From Pseudomonadota bacterium (lineage in GTDB: Bacteria; Pseudomonadota; Gammaproteobacteria; Burkholderiales; Burkholderiaceae_D), in the NCBI GenBank assembly GCA_023435945.1, contig JAEZLB010000151.1, positions 1-7,962 on the forward strand: a stretch of 7,962 bases of DNA. The letters are read 5' to 3'. Position 1 is the stretch's first letter. The number at the start of each line of letters is the position of its first letter. Both the position numbers and the translations under genes were made by a program. This document shows, piece by piece, positions 1 through 6,489 of this stretch. The notes under the pieces are model-generated. The model was not told the DNA's origin, did not search any database, and saw only the letters and a list, made by a program, of their open reading frames with translations.

Positions 1-1621
1 ACAGGCCTTCCATGCCGAAGGTACGCGCTTCGTCGACCAGGATGGGCACAACACGCTTGCCCAGACTCTGATCGCACAGCAATGCGGTAAGCACACGCAC
101 ATAAGCTTGCGTAGTGGAGATTTCACGGCCTTCTGCAGTCGGTTCGAGCACTGCCTTGAAAGCTTCCAGCGGAGGCACGACCAGTTGCTCATCCGCCTTC
201 TGGCGACGCTGTGGCAGGTAACCGCCAAGTGCCTTGCGGCGCTCGTGCATATACTTGATTTCCGGCGCATCGTCGGCCGGCTTGTAGAACGGAATCTCGT
301 GCAGCTTGTCGTCCGGAATAGGGATACTGAAGCGATCGCGCATTTCGCGAACAGCATCATCATCCAGCTTCTTGGTCTGATGAGCGGTATTGCGTGCCTC
401 ACCGGATTTGCCCATACCATAACCCTTGACGGTCTTGACCAGCAGGACCGTAGGTTGGCCAGTGTGTTCCTGTGCTTTTTTGAATGCGGCGTAAATCTTG
501 TGCGGATCGTGGCCACCACGGGTCAGGCGCCAGATATCGTCATCCGACATCTTGGAAACCATTTCCAGCAACTTGGGATGCTTGCCGAAGAAATGCTTGC
601 GCACGTAGGCGCCATCCTTGGCACGGTAGTTCTGGTATTCACCATCCACTGTTTCCATCATCACGCGCATCAGGATGCCATCGGTATCGCGCGACAGCAG
701 GTCATCCCAGTTGCTGCCCCAGATGACCTTGATCACGTTCCAGCCTGCACCACGGAATTCACCTTCCAGCTCCTGGATGATCTTGCCGTTGCCGCGCACC
801 GGACCGTCCAGGCGCTGCAGATTACAGTTAATCACCATGACCAGGTTGTCCAGGCCTTCACGGGCTGCCACACCGATTGCGCCCTTGGATTCCGGCTCAT
901 CCATTTCGCCGTCGCCACAGAACACCCACACTTTACGCTTGTCGGTATTAGCAATACCGCGTGCGTGCAGATAGCGCAGGAAACGCGCCTGATAGATCGC
1001 CATGATCGGGCCCAGACCCATGGACACGGTCGGGAACTGCCAGAAATCCGGCATCAGGTGAGGATGCGGGTAAGACGACAAACCTTTTTTGTCAGCTTCC
1101 ACACGGAAGTTGGTCAGTTGATCTTCCGTCAGACGCCCCTCCAGGAAGGCGCGGGCATACACGCCGGGCGACGAGTGGCCTTGAATATAAAGCAGGTCAC
1201 CGCCGTGATCTTCGGTCGGCGCATGCCAGAAATGGTTAAAACCTATGCCCAGCATGTTCGCAAGCGAAGCAAAGCTGGAGATATGACCACCGAGGTCACC
1301 GTCGGCACGATTAGCTTTTACTACCATGGCCATTGCATTCCAGCGCATCCAGGAACGCAGGCGCTCTTCGTATTCCAGGTTGCCGGGGCAATGGTCTTCG
1401 AGATGAGCGGGAATCGTATTAACGTAGGCAGTGGTCGCAGAGAATGGGATATTGGAGCCACGGCGGCGAGCCAGATCTACCATGCGTTGCAGCAGGTAGT
1501 GAGCGCGATCCGGACCTTCGGTCTGGATCACCGCTTCGAGGGCATCCAGCCACTCCTGCGTTTCCATCACATCGGGATCATTGGCGGCCTGAGCCAGTAT
1601 TTGATCGATTTGGGCGGACAT
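1..1621 (-). CDS. aceE: Pyruvate dehydrogenase E1 component, homodimeric type (N-terminal 540 residues, 3' end outside window)
   Basis: This is the thiamine-diphosphate-dependent E1 subunit of the cytosolic pyruvate dehydrogenase complex. It decarboxylates pyruvate and acetylates the lipoyl groups of E2. The minus-strand frame stays open from the ATG at 1621 to the window edge. The N-terminus begins MSAQIDQILAQAA. The conserved GGHISSFASLANM follows, with His113, then the QGHSSPGVYARAFLEGR block with His149. The ThDP/Mg motif GDGEMDEPES starts at residue 236, and its NLQRLDGPVRGN half lies some 30 residues later. The visible part ends in VDEARTFGMEGL, typical of single-chain AceE. Family members are close to 890 residues, so about 350 are missing. 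The start is supported by an AGGAG Shine-Dalgarno at 1633-1629, seven bases from the ATG. aceF and lpdA commonly follow aceE but would lie outside the window. The identification is very secure. Confidence 0.97.
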   Translation of the reverse strand, partial: MSAQIDQILAQAANDPDVMETQEWLDALEAVIQTEGPDRAHYLLQRMVDLARRRGSNIPFSATTAYVNTIPAHLEDHCPGNLEYEERLRSWMRWNAMAMVVKANRADGDLGGHISSFASLANMLGIGFNHFWHAPTEDHGGDLLYIQGHSSPGVYARAFLEGRLTEDQLTNFRVEADKKGLSSYPHPHLMPDFWQFPTVSMGLGPIMAIYQARFLRYLHARGIANTDKRKVWVFCGDGEMDEPESKGAIGVAAREGLDNLVMVINCNLQRLDGPVRGNGKIIQELEGEFRGAGWNVIKVIWGSNWDDLLSRDTDGILMRVMMETVDGEYQNYRAKDGAYVRKHFFGKHPKLLEMVSKMSDDDIWRLTRGGHDPHKIYAAFKKAQEHTGQPTVLLVKTVKGYGMGKSGEARNTAHQTKKLDDDAVREMRDRFSIPIPDDKLHEIPFYKPADDAPEIKYMHERRKALGGYLPQRRQKADEQLVVPPLEAFKAVLEPTAEGREISTTQAYVRVLTALLCDQSLGKRVVPILVDEARTFGMEGL

Positions 1622-1709
1622 AATGCCTCTCCTATATATGATCACCTGCCTTGATGGAACATCGCAGCGGCAATTTTGCTTATGGTCTTTGAGCTTAATA
1701 AACTTGTAG

Positions 1710-1738
1710 ATATTAACAGGAGTTTTACCCATTTCCAA
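1710..1738 (-). promoter_or_regulatory. Candidate sigma-70 promoter for aceE
   Basis: Read on the minus strand, a -35-like TTGGAA (1738-1733) and a -10-like TAATAT (1715-1710) are separated by exactly 17 bases. A TG one base before the -10 gives an extended -10 element. Each hexamer matches four of six consensus positions. Transcription would begin near 1703, giving a leader of about 80 nt before the aceE ATG. I saw no PdhR-type palindrome nearby. This is inferred from sequence only. Confidence 0.45.
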
Positions 1739-1823
1739 ATGGCGGTACGTGTTTTCATAATGTGAAAAACCTCTCGCCGCGTGGACGTTCTCTTTCTATG
1801 GCATGCTGTGTGTGCAAACCGTT

Positions 1824-1855
1824 CCGCCGCCTGCGAAAAAAGCCCGAGGCGGCGG
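1824..1855. repeat. 9-bp perfect inverted repeat overlapping the terminator-like hairpin
   Basis: CCGCCGCCT at 1824-1832 is the exact reverse complement of AGGCGGCGG at 1847-1855, with a 14-base loop. In leftward RNA the segment 1855-1847 contains the loop and part of the first arm of the GCCCG/CGGGC hairpin. Forming this longer stem would therefore break the terminator. The right arm ends six bases before the folD -10 box, so the structure also occupies the -35 region of that promoter. It could equally be a protein-binding dyad. Confidence 0.5.
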
Positions 1856-1857
1856 GC
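1836..1857 (-). terminator. Intrinsic-terminator-like hairpin in the aceE-folD divergent region
   Basis: On the minus strand GCCCG (1857-1853), a six-base loop CCGCCT and CGGGC (1846-1842) are followed at once by six T residues (1841-1836). This is a compact intrinsic-terminator layout. On the plus strand the A-run precedes the stem and no T-run follows, so it would act only on leftward transcription. It lies upstream of the proposed aceE promoter and has no complete leftward gene before it. It may block antisense transcription coming out of folD, or act in a longer aceE leader. A competing stem overlaps it and is listed separately. Confidence 0.5.
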
Positions 1858-1860
1858 AGC

Positions 1861-1866
1861 TATAAT
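1861..1866 (+). promoter_or_regulatory. Candidate -10 box of the folD promoter
   Basis: A perfect TATAAT lies 28 bases before the folD ATG, which would give a leader of roughly 20 nt. No TTGACA-like hexamer occurs 16-18 bases upstream; that position holds the A-rich loop of the inverted repeat. The promoter would be -35-poor and perhaps activator-dependent. It may serve the whole folD-prlC series. Confidence 0.4.
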
Positions 1867-1894
1867 TCCTGTTTTACCTTTTTGACTCTGAAAA

Positions 1895-2740
1895 ATGCCA
1901 GCCCAGATTATCGACGGAAACCAGATCGCCAAACAGATTCGCAGCCAGGTAGCGGAACGCGCCGCCGCCCTCACCGCCCAAGGCAAGCAGCCGGGACTCG
2001 CCGTTATCCTGGTGGGCGCCGATCCCGCTTCCCAGGTCTATGTCCGCAACAAGGTCAAAGCCTGTGTGGACAACGGACTGCATTCGGTCATGGAGCAATA
2101 TGAGGCCGACATGTCGGAAGCCGACCTGCTGGCCCGCATCGACGCGCTGAACAAGGATCCCAAGATTCACGGCATCCTGGTACAACTGCCTTTGCCCAAG
2201 CACATCGACGCTCACAAGGTGATCGAAGCCATCGCGCCAGAAAAAGATGTCGATGGTTTTCACGTTGCCAATGCCGGCATGTTAATGACCGGCCAGCCGC
2301 TGTTCCGCCCCTGCACGCCCTATGGCGTGATGAAAATGCTGGAAGCCATCGAATATCCGATCCGAGGCGCGCATGCCGTGATCGTCGGTGCCTCCAACAT
2401 TGTCGGCAAACCCCAGGCCATGCTGCTCTTGCAAGCGGGGGCTACCGTCACCATCTGCAATTCCAAGACCCGCGATTTGAGCAAGCACACCCGTGAGGCG
2501 GATATCGTGGTCGTTGCCACCGGCAAACGGAACATCGTCACTGGTGACATGATTAAACCGGGAGCCGTTGTTATCGACGTGGGGATCAACCGCGACGAGA
2601 ACGGAAAATTGTGCGGCGATGTCGATTTCGAGTCCGCCAAGGAAGTTGCCGGTTACATCACCCCCGTGCCGGGCGGCGTAGGACCGATGACCATTACCAT
2701 GCTGCTGGTTAACACCGTTGAAGCAGCGGAAAGAACCTAA
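1895..2740 (+). CDS. folD: Bifunctional methylenetetrahydrofolate dehydrogenase / methenyltetrahydrofolate cyclohydrolase
   Basis: FolD interconverts 5,10-methylene-, 5,10-methenyl- and 10-formyl-tetrahydrofolate in the cytosol using NADP. It supplies one-carbon units for purine and formyl-methionine synthesis. The 281-residue length is normal for the family. Visible signatures are the catalytic YVRNK block (Tyr49, Lys53), GILVQLPLP with Gln97, KDVDGFH with Asp120, and [11 protein letters not shown]. The Rossmann-type NADP loop [10 protein letters not shown] starts near residue 164. The C-terminal [15 protein letters not shown] signature starts near residue 258. The ATG at 1895 matches the family N-terminus ([12 protein letters not shown]). 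Upstream there is no clear Shine-Dalgarno, only an A/T-rich short leader. The next gene, prlC, starts 16 bases after the stop, which suggests cotranscription. Confidence 0.97.
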   Translation: MPAQIIDGNQIAKQIRSQVAERAAALTAQGKQPGLAVILVGADPASQVYVRNKVKACVDNGLHSVMEQYEADMSEADLLARIDALNKDPKIHGILVQLPLPKHIDAHKVIEAIAPEKDVDGFHVANAGMLMTGQPLFRPCTPYGVMKMLEAIEYPIRGAHAVIVGASNIVGKPQAMLLLQAGATVTICNSKTRDLSKHTREADIVVVATGKRNIVTGDMIKPGAVVIDVGINRDENGKLCGDVDFESAKEVAGYITPVPGGVGPMTITMLLVNTVEAAERT

Positions 2741-2756
2741 TTTTAAAGACCGATAC

Positions 2757-4835
2757 ATGACAGAACTCACCAATCCCCTGCTCGATTTTTCCGGACTGCC
2801 ACGCTTCGACGCCATCAAGCCCGAACATGTGACACCCGCAGTTGAAAAGCTGCTGGCCGAATGCCGCAATGTCGTGTTCCAGCTGGAAGCACCCATGCAG
2901 GAAGTCACCTGGGACCATTTCGTCCAGCCGCTGGAAGATGCCACTGAAAAGCTGGGCCGGGCCTGGGGTGTGGTGGGACACCTGAATTCCGTGATGGACA
3001 CGCCTGAGCTGCGTGCCGCCTATAACGAGAATCTGCCCAAACTCACCGAGTTCTGGACCTCGCTGGCACAGAACCTGGCCTTGTTCGAGAAATACAAGGC
3101 GCTGCGGCAAAGCGCGGCTTATGACAAGCTGAATACCGCGCAAAAGAAAATCATTGAAAACGCCTTGCGCGATTTCCGTCTCGGTGGTGCCGAGCTACCG
3201 GACGACAAGAAGGCACGCTTTGCCGAAATCCAGGAAAAGCAGGCCGCACTGTCCACCAAATTTTCCGAGAATGTGCTGGACGCCACCAATGATTACAAGC
3301 TGCTGGTGGAAAACGAAGCCGACCTGGCCGGCCTGCCGGAAGATGTGAAGCATGCGGCGCGCGCTGCAGCCGAACGTGACGGCAAGAGCGGTTACCAGTT
3401 CAGCCTGCATTTCCCCTCCTTCTTCCCCATCCTGCAATACGCAGACAATCGCGAGTTGCGCGAGAAGGTTTACCGTGCCAATGCCACCAAGGCTTCCGAC
3501 CAGGGCGAAGTGTTCTCGAAACGCGAAGAATGGGACAACTCCTCCAACATCGCCGAAATCCTGAAACTGCGCGACGAAGAAGCCAAACTGCTGGGTTATG
3601 CGAATTTCGCGGAAGTGTCGCTGGTCTCAAAAATGGCCGAGACGCCTGCGCAGGTCATCCGCTTCCTGGAAGACCTCGCCCAGCGTGCGCGTCCCCATGC
3701 TGAAAAAGACTGGAATGAGCTGTGCGCCTTTGCAAAGGAAGAGCTTGGCCTGGAAGACCTGCAGGCCTGGGATGTCGCTTATGTTTCAGAGAAGCTGCGT
3801 GAACAGCGTTATGCGTTCTCGGAACAGGAAGTGAAGCAATACTTCCCGGAACCCAAAGTAATCGCCGGGCTGTTCCGTGTGATCCAGAACATGTTTGCGG
3901 TGCAGATCAAAGAGGACAATGCGCCGACCTGGCATCCGGATGTGCGCTTCTTCCGCATCGAAAAAGACGGGCAACTGGTTGGCCAGTTCTACCTGGACTT
4001 GTACGCACGCGCTGGCAAGCGTGGTGGCGCGTGGATGGACGATGCGCGTGCGCGCCGCCGCCTGACGCAAGGCGTACAAACGCCGGCTGCCTACCTGACC
4101 TGCAACTTCACCGAACCGGCTGTCGTGAATGGTGTGAAGAAACCGGCGCTGTTCACTCACGATGAAGTGATTACACTGTTCCACGAATTCGGCCACGGCC
4201 TGCACCACATGCTCACGCAAGTCGATGAGCTCGGGGTATCCGGCATCTCCGGCGTGGAATGGGATGCGGTGGAGTTGCCATCCCAGTTCATGGAAAACTT
4301 CTGCTGGGAATGGGATGTGTTACAAAACATGACCGCCCATGCCGAGACCGGTGAGCCGCTGCCGCGCGCGCTGTTCGACAAGATGACGGCTGCGAAAAAT
4401 TTCCAGTCCGGCCTGCAGACCTTGCGCCAGGTGGAGTTCGCGCTGTTCGACATGCATCTGCATTACGACTTCGATCCTTATGGAGACAAGACTGCGCAAG
4501 ATGTGATCAATGCGGTGCGTGAACAGGTTGCGGTCATCCGCCCCCCGGCATTCAACCGTTTCCAACACTCCTTCAGCCATATCTTTGCCGGTGGTTATGC
4601 CGCGGGTTACTTTAGCTACAAATGGGCAGAGGTGCTTTCGGCCGATGCTTATGCCGCGTTCGAGGAGGCTGGTGCTGCTGAAGATCCTCGCAAGCTGACT
4701 GAAACCGGCTTGCGTTTCCTGAAGGAGATCTTGGCGGTAGGCGGCTCTCGTCCGGCACTGGAATCCTTCAAGGCTTTCCGCGGCCGCGAACCTGCCATCG
4801 ATGCATTGTTGCGGCATAACGGCATGGCAGCCTGA
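2757..4835 (+). CDS. prlC: Oligopeptidase A, M3 family zinc metallopeptidase
   Basis: This is a soluble zinc endopeptidase that degrades short peptides, including signal-peptide fragments, in the cytoplasm. The HEFGH zinc motif is at residues 476-480 (His476 and His480 ligands, Glu477 catalytic). The third ligand is predicted to be Glu506 in DAVELPSQFMENF. The KRGGAWMDD block precedes the site. The substrate-binding loop HIFAGGYAAGY, with His608, Tyr614 and Tyr618, is present near the C-terminus. At 692 residues it is close to the Escherichia coli protein. I chose the ATG at 2757 (MTELTNPLLDF), because it matches the family N-terminus and clears folD by 16 bases. An in-frame ATG at 2718 would overlap folD and add 13 residues that do not look like the family. 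The Shine-Dalgarno is weak, so translation may depend on coupling to folD. Confidence 0.95.
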   Translation: MTELTNPLLDFSGLPRFDAIKPEHVTPAVEKLLAECRNVVFQLEAPMQEVTWDHFVQPLEDATEKLGRAWGVVGHLNSVMDTPELRAAYNENLPKLTEFWTSLAQNLALFEKYKALRQSAAYDKLNTAQKKIIENALRDFRLGGAELPDDKKARFAEIQEKQAALSTKFSENVLDATNDYKLLVENEADLAGLPEDVKHAARAAAERDGKSGYQFSLHFPSFFPILQYADNRELREKVYRANATKASDQGEVFSKREEWDNSSNIAEILKLRDEEAKLLGYANFAEVSLVSKMAETPAQVIRFLEDLAQRARPHAEKDWNELCAFAKEELGLEDLQAWDVAYVSEKLREQRYAFSEQEVKQYFPEPKVIAGLFRVIQNMFAVQIKEDNAPTWHPDVRFFRIEKDGQLVGQFYLDLYARAGKRGGAWMDDARARRRLTQGVQTPAAYLTCNFTEPAVVNGVKKPALFTHDEVITLFHEFGHGLHHMLTQVDELGVSGISGVEWDAVELPSQFMENFCWEWDVLQNMTAHAETGEPLPRALFDKMTAAKNFQSGLQTLRQVEFALFDMHLHYDFDPYGDKTAQDVINAVREQVAVIRPPAFNRFQHSFSHIFAGGYAAGYFSYKWAEVLSADAYAAFEEAGAAEDPRKLTETGLRFLKEILAVGGSRPALESFKAFRGREPAIDALLRHNGMAA

Positions 4836-4871
4836 AGGAGTTAACAATCGGGGAGACGGAGACAAAATAAA

Positions 4872-5483
4872 ATGAAACCGTTTGCGGGATGGATGGCGAT
4901 TTTAATGTTGGCCTGCACGATGTCCGCGCAGGCCCAGGTCTATAAATGGGTGGGACCGGATGGCAAAATTCAGTACGGCGATACGCCACCTCCTTCCACT
5001 GCCATGCAGGTCGCGCCGCAACCGGTTGATGCTCCGTCTTCTGCCTCAAGCGGCCCTGCCCTGCCTTACGAAGTGGCAGAAGCCGCCAGGAAAAATCCGG
5101 TTACCTTTTATACCTCTGCCAATTGCGCGCCGTGTGACAGTGCACGAACCATGCTGAACTCGCGCGGCGTGCCTTTTGCGGAAAAAACGGTAAGTACCGA
5201 TGAGGATGTGGATCATCTGCGCGAAGTCAGCGGCGAGTCCCAGGTACCGGTACTCATGATAGGAGCGCGCAAGCACCTGGGTTACTCTTCTGCCCAATGG
5301 GAAGCCGCGCTGACGGCAGCAGGTTATCCAACTTCCAACAAGTTGCCGGGCTCTTATCGTAACCCGCCTGCGCAGGCTGCTGCCCCCCGCAAACCGGTGC
5401 CGGAACCGGTACAGGAAACCTCCGTACCCGCTCCCACCCTGCCATCGCCTGCAGGCAATGCGCCGCCGGGATTTCGCTTCTAG
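4872..5483 (+). CDS. Predicted secreted DUF4124-glutaredoxin fusion protein
   Basis: The product is a 203-residue predicted periplasmic thiol protein. A signal peptide spans about residues 1-21, with a hydrophobic core and likely cleavage after AQA. The mature start QVYKWVGPDGKIQYGDTPP is a typical DUF4124 module. A glutaredoxin-like thioredoxin fold covers about 76-152. It starts VTFYTSANCAPC, with a CAPC active site (Cys85, Cys88), and has the expected cis-proline in QVPVL (Pro126). The last 40 residues are Pro/Ala-rich and probably disordered. The fold suggests disulfide exchange or thiol reduction in the envelope, but its partner and electron donor are unknown. GGAG at 4858-4861 serves the ATG at 4872. 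The gene is 36 bases after prlC and 49 before holC, so it may be cotranscribed. Residues 11-15 (LMLAC) are not a good lipobox. Confidence 0.88.
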   Translation: MKPFAGWMAILMLACTMSAQAQVYKWVGPDGKIQYGDTPPPSTAMQVAPQPVDAPSSASSGPALPYEVAEAARKNPVTFYTSANCAPCDSARTMLNSRGVPFAEKTVSTDEDVDHLREVSGESQVPVLMIGARKHLGYSSAQWEAALTAAGYPTSNKLPGSYRNPPAQAAAPRKPVPEPVQETSVPAPTLPSPAGNAPPGFRF

Positions 5484-5532
5484 GAGCGACGTTGTAACAT
5501 ATCGCCTCATCCAGACGCCCACGAGCCGCTCC

Positions 5533-5958
5533 ATGACCCGCATCGATTTCTACAGCAATGTACCGGACAAGATCCAGTATGCGTGCCGACTGGTACGCAA
5601 GGCCAGAGCAGCAAACTGCCAGCTGGTCGTGTTCGGAGCCGATCGTACGCAACTGGCGGCCATCGATGAAGCTTTGTGGACTTTTTCCGATACCGACTTC
5701 CTGCCGCACGTGATGGCAGACGACCCGCTAGCGGCTCAGACGCCAGTATTACTGGCAGATGCCGACATGACGGACCTGCCGCATCACGAATTGATGATCA
5801 ACCTATCCAGCCAGACACCACCGGAATTCGCCCGCTTCGAACGCCTGCTGGAAATCGTGGCGGCAGATGATGAGGACAAGATAGCAGGTCGCGAACGATA
5901 TCGCTATTACCAGCAGCGTGGTTATCCGCTGAGTCATTTTGTAGCGGACAAATCATGA
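5533..5958 (+). CDS. holC: DNA polymerase III subunit chi
   Basis: HolC is the chi subunit of the replicative polymerase clamp-loader assembly. Together with psi it links the holoenzyme to single-strand-binding protein on the lagging strand. The 141-residue product has the expected order of motifs: FYSNVPDKIQYACRLVRKA at residues 6-24, a vvF/D-rich strand, LDEALWTF-like IDEALWTF at 44-51, and FLPH at 56-59. PVLL is at 71-74, LMINL at 87-91, and the C-terminal RERYRYYQQRGYPL at 120-133. The ATG at 5533 gives the canonical N-terminus MTRIDFY. The same frame is open further upstream, but that part overlaps the preceding gene and has no family resemblance. The Shine-Dalgarno is poor. The TGA stop overlaps the ATG of the next gene (ATGA at 5955-5958). 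In many proteobacteria holC lies beside pepA or valS; neither is next to it here. Confidence 0.92.
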   Translation: MTRIDFYSNVPDKIQYACRLVRKARAANCQLVVFGADRTQLAAIDEALWTFSDTDFLPHVMADDPLAAQTPVLLADADMTDLPHHELMINLSSQTPPEFARFERLLEIVAADDEDKIAGRERYRYYQQRGYPLSHFVADKS

Positions 5959-6350
5959 GCCATCCCTTTCGAGATGAAGATATTCCAGTTCTGACGGAAG
6001 TCATCGATGAAGGCAGTCCGCAGGCCGCGCCCGTGCCGAGTCCGGCAGCGATCTTGGCGACGCCCGCTTCTCCCGCACTGTTTGTATCGACACCGGCCGC
6101 GCCGCGCTGGAGTGATGCCGACCGGGAAGCGCTGGAGAAAAAACTGCAGGAGCGCATATTGCGCCAGCTGCAGGACCAAATCGATGACGTGCTGGAACAG
6201 CAGGTGCGCGACGTGCTGGCCGATGTACTGCAAACCGCAGTCAGTCAACTGGCTGGCGACATACGTACCCAGTTGCAGGCCAGCATGGAACGCGTAGTCG
6301 CCCAGGCTGTTGCACAAGAGATAGCGAAACTGCCGGAATTCAAACCGTAA
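5955..6350 (+). CDS. Small uncharacterised helical protein coupled to holC (possibly DUF2486-like)
   Basis: The 131-residue product has no recognisable enzymatic motif. Residues 1-50 are acidic, then rich in Pro and Ala, and probably disordered (for example AAPVPSPAA). Residues 51-131 are strongly helix-forming, with repeated charged and leucine positions such as LQDQIDDVLEQQVRDVLADVL. This suggests an amphipathic coiled coil or helical bundle. There is no signal peptide, membrane segment or cysteine. The start codon overlaps the holC stop in ATGA, so translation is very likely coupled to holC. From memory, Burkholderiales carry a small protein of this kind (DUF2486) next to holC, but I could not verify that this one belongs to the family. 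A role with chi or the replisome is only a guess from position. Confidence 0.8.
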   Translation: MSHPFRDEDIPVLTEVIDEGSPQAAPVPSPAAILATPASPALFVSTPAAPRWSDADREALEKKLQERILRQLQDQIDDVLEQQVRDVLADVLQTAVSQLAGDIRTQLQASMERVVAQAVAQEIAKLPEFKP

Positions 6351-6385
6351 AAAATAGGCAGCCTGTCAAGGCATTGCTGGCTGCC
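6349..6385 (-). terminator. Hairpin after the holC-linked gene, T-tract on the minus strand
   Basis: GGCAGCC (6357-6363) and GGCTGCC (6379-6385) form a perfect 7-bp stem with a 15-base loop. Read leftward, the stem is followed by TA and six T residues (6354-6349), which is an intrinsic-terminator layout for the minus strand. Read rightward there is no T-run after the stem. The hairpin may still mark the 3' end of the rightward transcript by stabilising it, but as an intrinsic terminator it points left. The A-run begins at the stop codon of the upstream gene. Confidence 0.4.
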
Positions 6386-6453
6386 ACATACCTTGCATTA
6401 TTACTGCTGCACCTGATGACTTACTCAATTTCCTTCTCGCCTTTAGTCCAAGC

Positions 6454-6467
6454 CCGCCACCTGGCGG
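6454..6467. repeat. Palindromic dyad in the dadA leader
   Basis: CCGCCA and TGGCGG are perfect reverse complements separated by two bases (CC). They are centred about 30 bases before the dadA ATG and end nine bases before its Shine-Dalgarno. A two-base loop is too tight for an RNA hairpin unless the innermost pairs open, so a dimeric DNA-binding protein site is at least as likely. No regulator gene is visible in the window. Confidence 0.35.
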
Positions 6468-6489
6468 TGTTCAGCGAAAGGCAAATACC

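Noticed and set aside
107..1654. A 515-codon plus-strand open frame
   Set aside because: It lies fully antisense to aceE, whose protein motifs are unmistakable. The translation is rich in His, Gln and Val without any family pattern. Long antisense frames like this are a common by-product of codon bias in GC-rich genes.
2718..2756. Upstream alternative start of prlC
   Set aside because: It would overlap folD by 23 bases and add [13 protein letters not shown], which does not resemble family N-termini. The ATG at 2757 does.
2282..3001. A 239-codon minus-strand open frame spanning the folD-prlC junction
   Set aside because: It is antisense to two well-conserved genes and has no recognisable motif or ribosome-binding site.
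5244..5256. Palindrome GTACCGGTAC
   Set aside because: It falls within codons for the conserved cis-proline loop (VPVL) of the glutaredoxin domain, so it is explained by coding constraint.
5458..5532. Upstream extension of holC
   Set aside because: The extra 25 residues overlap the glutaredoxin gene, and the chi family begins at MTRIDFY.
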